A program made the translations under genes and the position numbers. Positions 5,725 through 7,521 of a stretch of 7,521 nucleotides of DNA are shown here, piece after piece. The stretch covers positions 10,517 through 18,037 of the forward strand of contig DCCL01000265.1 of assembly GCA_002313795.1 (NCBI GenBank). Direction: 5' to 3'. The notes under the pieces are model-generated. The model made no database searches, had not been told where the DNA came from, and saw nothing but the letters and a program-made list of their open reading frames with translations. The stretch's first letter is position 1; each line of letters opens with the position of its first letter. Source of the stretch: Faecalibacterium prausnitzii. Lineage in GTDB: Bacteria > Bacillota > Clostridia > Oscillospirales > Ruminococcaceae.

Positions 5725-6819
5725 TCAGCTCTCGCTCCGCACATTCCGGAGATCTTTTCCCTCTTCCTGCTTGACGCGGGTCTTGTCGAGGTACATATTC
5801 TGGTCGGCGCGGCGGAACAGTTCCCGCATGGTGCAGCCCTCAAAGTCGGCAGCGAGGGCGCATCCTGCCGCGTAGCTCAAAGGCATATCGGGCTGCTGCC
5901 GGGAGCGCTCTGCGGCCTGCTTCCGGATGGCGCGCATCACGGCCAGAGCGCTTTCCCGGTTCACATCGTAGAGGATGGCGAGAAATTCATCGCCGCCGTC
6001 CCGGCCCACAAAGTGCTGGGATGGGATGGTCTGCCGGAGCAGCCGGGCGAAGGAGCGGATATATTCATCGCCCTTGTCGTGGCCGAGGGTGTTGTTGATG
6101 GTGTGCAGGTCGTTCATGTCGAATACGCAGATGGCGGTGCCCGGGTCGGGAAGTTCCTTGGCACTCAGCAGTTCCTCGCACTTGTTCTTGTTGGAAAGGC
6201 CGGTGGCCTCATCCAGATAGACCTTGGTCTGCAGCACACGGTTCATGGCAGCGTACTGCACCGACAGGAACAGCTGATAGCCGAAGAGGAGCACCAGACC
6301 CAGGATGTCCACCAGAACGACTTTTTCCAGCACCTCAAGGGTGGTGGCCAGCTTCTGGGAATATTGTTCCGCAAGGCCGGTGGCATCGTCGCAGGTCTGG
6401 AAGAAATCTTCGCTCTTCTGAATGATATCCGTCGCCGCATAGCCCAGTTTCCGCACCTGAAAGATCTCGTCCCGCAGGTCGTCGAACTCCACAGAGAGGA
6501 CGGTCATCTCGCTCTGAAAGGCTTCGTCGTCCAGCCGGACGAGGTCGAGGTCGCTGCTGCCGGAGCGCAGGCCGTCGATGTAGGCGGCCACATCGTCCAG
6601 CATCCCGTCCTCCGGCTCACCCACGATCTCCAGCTTGACGATGCGCTGGGTCTTGCCGCGCACAAGACCGGCGTAGTTGACCACGCGGGCCGTGCCCTGA
6701 AGCCGGCTCACCAGCGTGAGGGTGAAGAGGAACAGCGCGATGAGCACGGCAGTGAGGGCCATCGTGCACAGCTGAAGGATATGATTCAATTTATTGGAAT
6801 GATCGGAACTGGTCTTCAT
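5725..6819 (-). CDS. Membrane-bound diguanylate cyclase with PilJ-like sensor region
   Basis: This 364-residue protein would make the second messenger cyclic di-GMP from two GTP. One membrane span lies at about 15-40 and a second at 167-187, enclosing an external helical region of about 125 residues. Just after the first span, NYAGLVRGKTQRIVKLE (48-64) resembles the NxAGxxR motif of PilJ/NarX-type four-helix sensor domains. The GGDEF domain spans about 200-350: metal aspartate D234 in CVFDMND, the substrate segment NNTLGHDKGDEY (242-253), and an intact active site R273-D-G-G-D-E-F279. The product-inhibition site is absent: PSQH (266-269) occupies the RxxD position. No EAL or other output domain is present. 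I prefer the ATG at 6819 because AGGAG at 6833-6829 is nine bases before it, whereas the in-frame ATG at 6828 abuts that AGGAG. The signal it senses is unknown. Confidence 0.88.
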   Translation of the reverse strand: MKTSSDHSNKLNHILQLCTMALTAVLIALFLFTLTLVSRLQGTARVVNYAGLVRGKTQRIVKLEIVGEPEDGMLDDVAAYIDGLRSGSSDLDLVRLDDEAFQSEMTVLSVEFDDLRDEIFQVRKLGYAATDIIQKSEDFFQTCDDATGLAEQYSQKLATTLEVLEKVVLVDILGLVLLFGYQLFLSVQYAAMNRVLQTKVYLDEATGLSNKNKCEELLSAKELPDPGTAICVFDMNDLHTINNTLGHDKGDEYIRSFARLLRQTIPSQHFVGRDGGDEFLAILYDVNRESALAVMRAIRKQAAERSRQQPDMPLSYAAGCALAADFEGCTMRELFRRADQNMYLDKTRVKQEEGKDLRNVRSES

Positions 6820-6828
6820 GACATCCAT

Positions 6829-6833
6829 CTCCT
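6829..6833 (-). promoter_or_regulatory. Ribosome binding site that decides the GGDEF gene start
   Basis: AGGAG on the minus strand lies directly against one ATG (6828) and nine bases before another in the same frame (6819). Normal spacing favours the downstream ATG. The difference is only three residues and does not affect any domain. Confidence 0.6.
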
Positions 6834-6839
6834 GATAGC

Positions 6840-6866
6840 CCCATCCGGGCAGAACAGCCGGATGGG
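6840..6866 (-). other. Hairpin between the HAD and GGDEF genes
   Basis: CCCATCCGG (6866-6858 on the minus strand) pairs perfectly with CCGGATGGG (6848-6840), with a 9-base loop. No T run follows on either strand, so it is not an ordinary intrinsic terminator. It sits between the HAD stop codon and the GGDEF ribosome binding site, only six bases from the latter. It may stabilise a processed end or tune translation; the function is inferred only from position. Confidence 0.55.
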
Positions 6867-6874
6867 TTCAAATA

Positions 6875-7521
6875 TTATAACGCCCCGGCCTGAAGTTTTT
6901 CCAGAACTTCGCAGAGGGAAGGGCACTCGCAGGTATAGAGCCGCCGCATCTCGTCGGTGGCAGGATTCAGGTCGGGCACCATCACGGTGACGAAGCCGCC
7001 TGCTGCGCCGGCACGCACGCCGTTGTAGCTGTCTTCCAGCACCAGCGTGTGTCTGGGCTCTGTGCCCAGCTTTTCGGCAGCGTGGAGGAAGATGTCCGGC
7101 TCCGGCTTGGAGCGGGCGATCTGGTCGCCGGAAACGATGGCCTTGAAGTAATGGGCCATATCCCAGTTGTTCAGGTGGCCCATGATGACCGGCATCGGAC
7201 TGGAAGAGGCCACTGCCATGGGGATGTGCTGCTCATCCAGCCATTCCAGCAGGGCGTCAAGGCCCTTCATCTTGGGCACCGGCTTTTTGAAGGCCTCATA
7301 GGCCAGCCGGTAGAGCTCATCCACGATGCCCTCGGCGTCGCAGTCCTCCCCATAAAAGCGGCGCACCACCTGTGCCGTTCCGGCCTTTGCCGTGCCCCGG
7401 GCCGCCTCAGCCAGACCCTCTTTATAGTGCAGGCCGTATTTCGCCAGCGCAGGCTCCCAGTAGATATCCCAGATGCGCTCGGTGTCGAACATCAGGCCGT
7501 CCATATCAAAAATAACACCCT
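6875..7521 (-). CDS. HAD-superfamily phosphatase/phosphomutase (beta-phosphoglucomutase-like), N-terminus outside window
   Basis: The window holds about 214 residues of a cytoplasmic HAD hydrolase of subfamily IA. From the edge the frame reads GVIFDMDGLMFDTER, so motif I (nucleophile Asp and the DxD acid) is present but the true start lies just beyond base 7521; the ATG at 7504 falls inside motif I and cannot be the start. A helical cap follows. Motif II is the serine run in MAVASSS, motif III is the lysine of SKPEPDIF, and motif IV is LEDSYNGVRAG. The FDMDGLMFDTE start and the cap resemble beta-phosphoglucomutase, phosphoglycolate phosphatase-like and sugar-phosphate phosphatase relatives, so the substrate is probably a small sugar phosphate or similar, but it cannot be named. 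The GGDEF gene follows after a 55-base gap with a hairpin but no terminator, so the two may be co-transcribed. Confidence 0.88.
   Translation of the reverse strand, partial: GVIFDMDGLMFDTERIWDIYWEPALAKYGLHYKEGLAEAARGTAKAGTAQVVRRFYGEDCDAEGIVDELYRLAYEAFKKPVPKMKGLDALLEWLDEQHIPMAVASSSPMPVIMGHLNNWDMAHYFKAIVSGDQIARSKPEPDIFLHAAEKLGTEPRHTLVLEDSYNGVRAGAAGGFVTVMVPDLNPATDEMRRLYTCECPSLCEVLEKLQAGAL

Noticed and set aside
6013..6990. Plus-strand open frame of 325 codons opposite the GGDEF gene
   Set aside because: It is antisense to a clear diguanylate cyclase with intact motifs and continues into the HAD gene; no ribosome binding site or recognisable domain.

Overview
The window looks like the chromosome of a GC-rich, low-oxygen gut Firmicute of the Oscillospiraceae/Ruminococcaceae type, such as Faecalibacterium or a close relative. 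This is an inference from G/C-ending codons, strong AGGAGG ribosome binding sites, a Gram-positive-style lipoprotein with a Ser/Ala-rich linker, and the mix of families. No ribosomal or phylogenetic marker is present, so the assignment is tentative. I see no mobile element, CRISPR array, tRNA or rRNA.

Layout. A terminator (14-50) ends an upstream plus-strand gene. A noncoding stretch of about 560 bases follows. It holds a near-consensus promoter (260-288) and a roughly 320-base leader that can fold into a multi-branched, riboswitch-like structure (413-529), whose closing stem competes with an intrinsic terminator (522-554). The leader feeds a tight five-gene plus-strand operon: a DUF1847 cysteine-rich protein (614-1339), a substrate-binding lipoprotein (1341-2408), a permease (2419-3183), an ATPase of the nitrate/sulfonate/taurine ABC importer type (3186-3944), and an enolase-superfamily dehydratase-like enzyme (3959-5137). 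A long hairpin at 5163-5217 ends the operon and also works as a terminator on the other strand.

The right part is on the minus strand. In transcription order it holds a HAD-family phosphatase/phosphomutase (6875-7521, cut by the window edge), a membrane diguanylate cyclase (5725-6819), and a small NifX/NifB-type cofactor-binding protein with a His/Cys-rich tail (5230-5640). A terminator hairpin lies between the last two.

How the genes fit together. The importer probably brings in a small organic anion and the enolase-family enzyme probably dehydrates or isomerises it. DUF1847 has no known function and sits first in the operon. The leader suggests that expression is controlled by early termination, possibly by a ligand related to the transported compound. 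I could not match the leader to a riboswitch class I know, and it is the most interesting item here.
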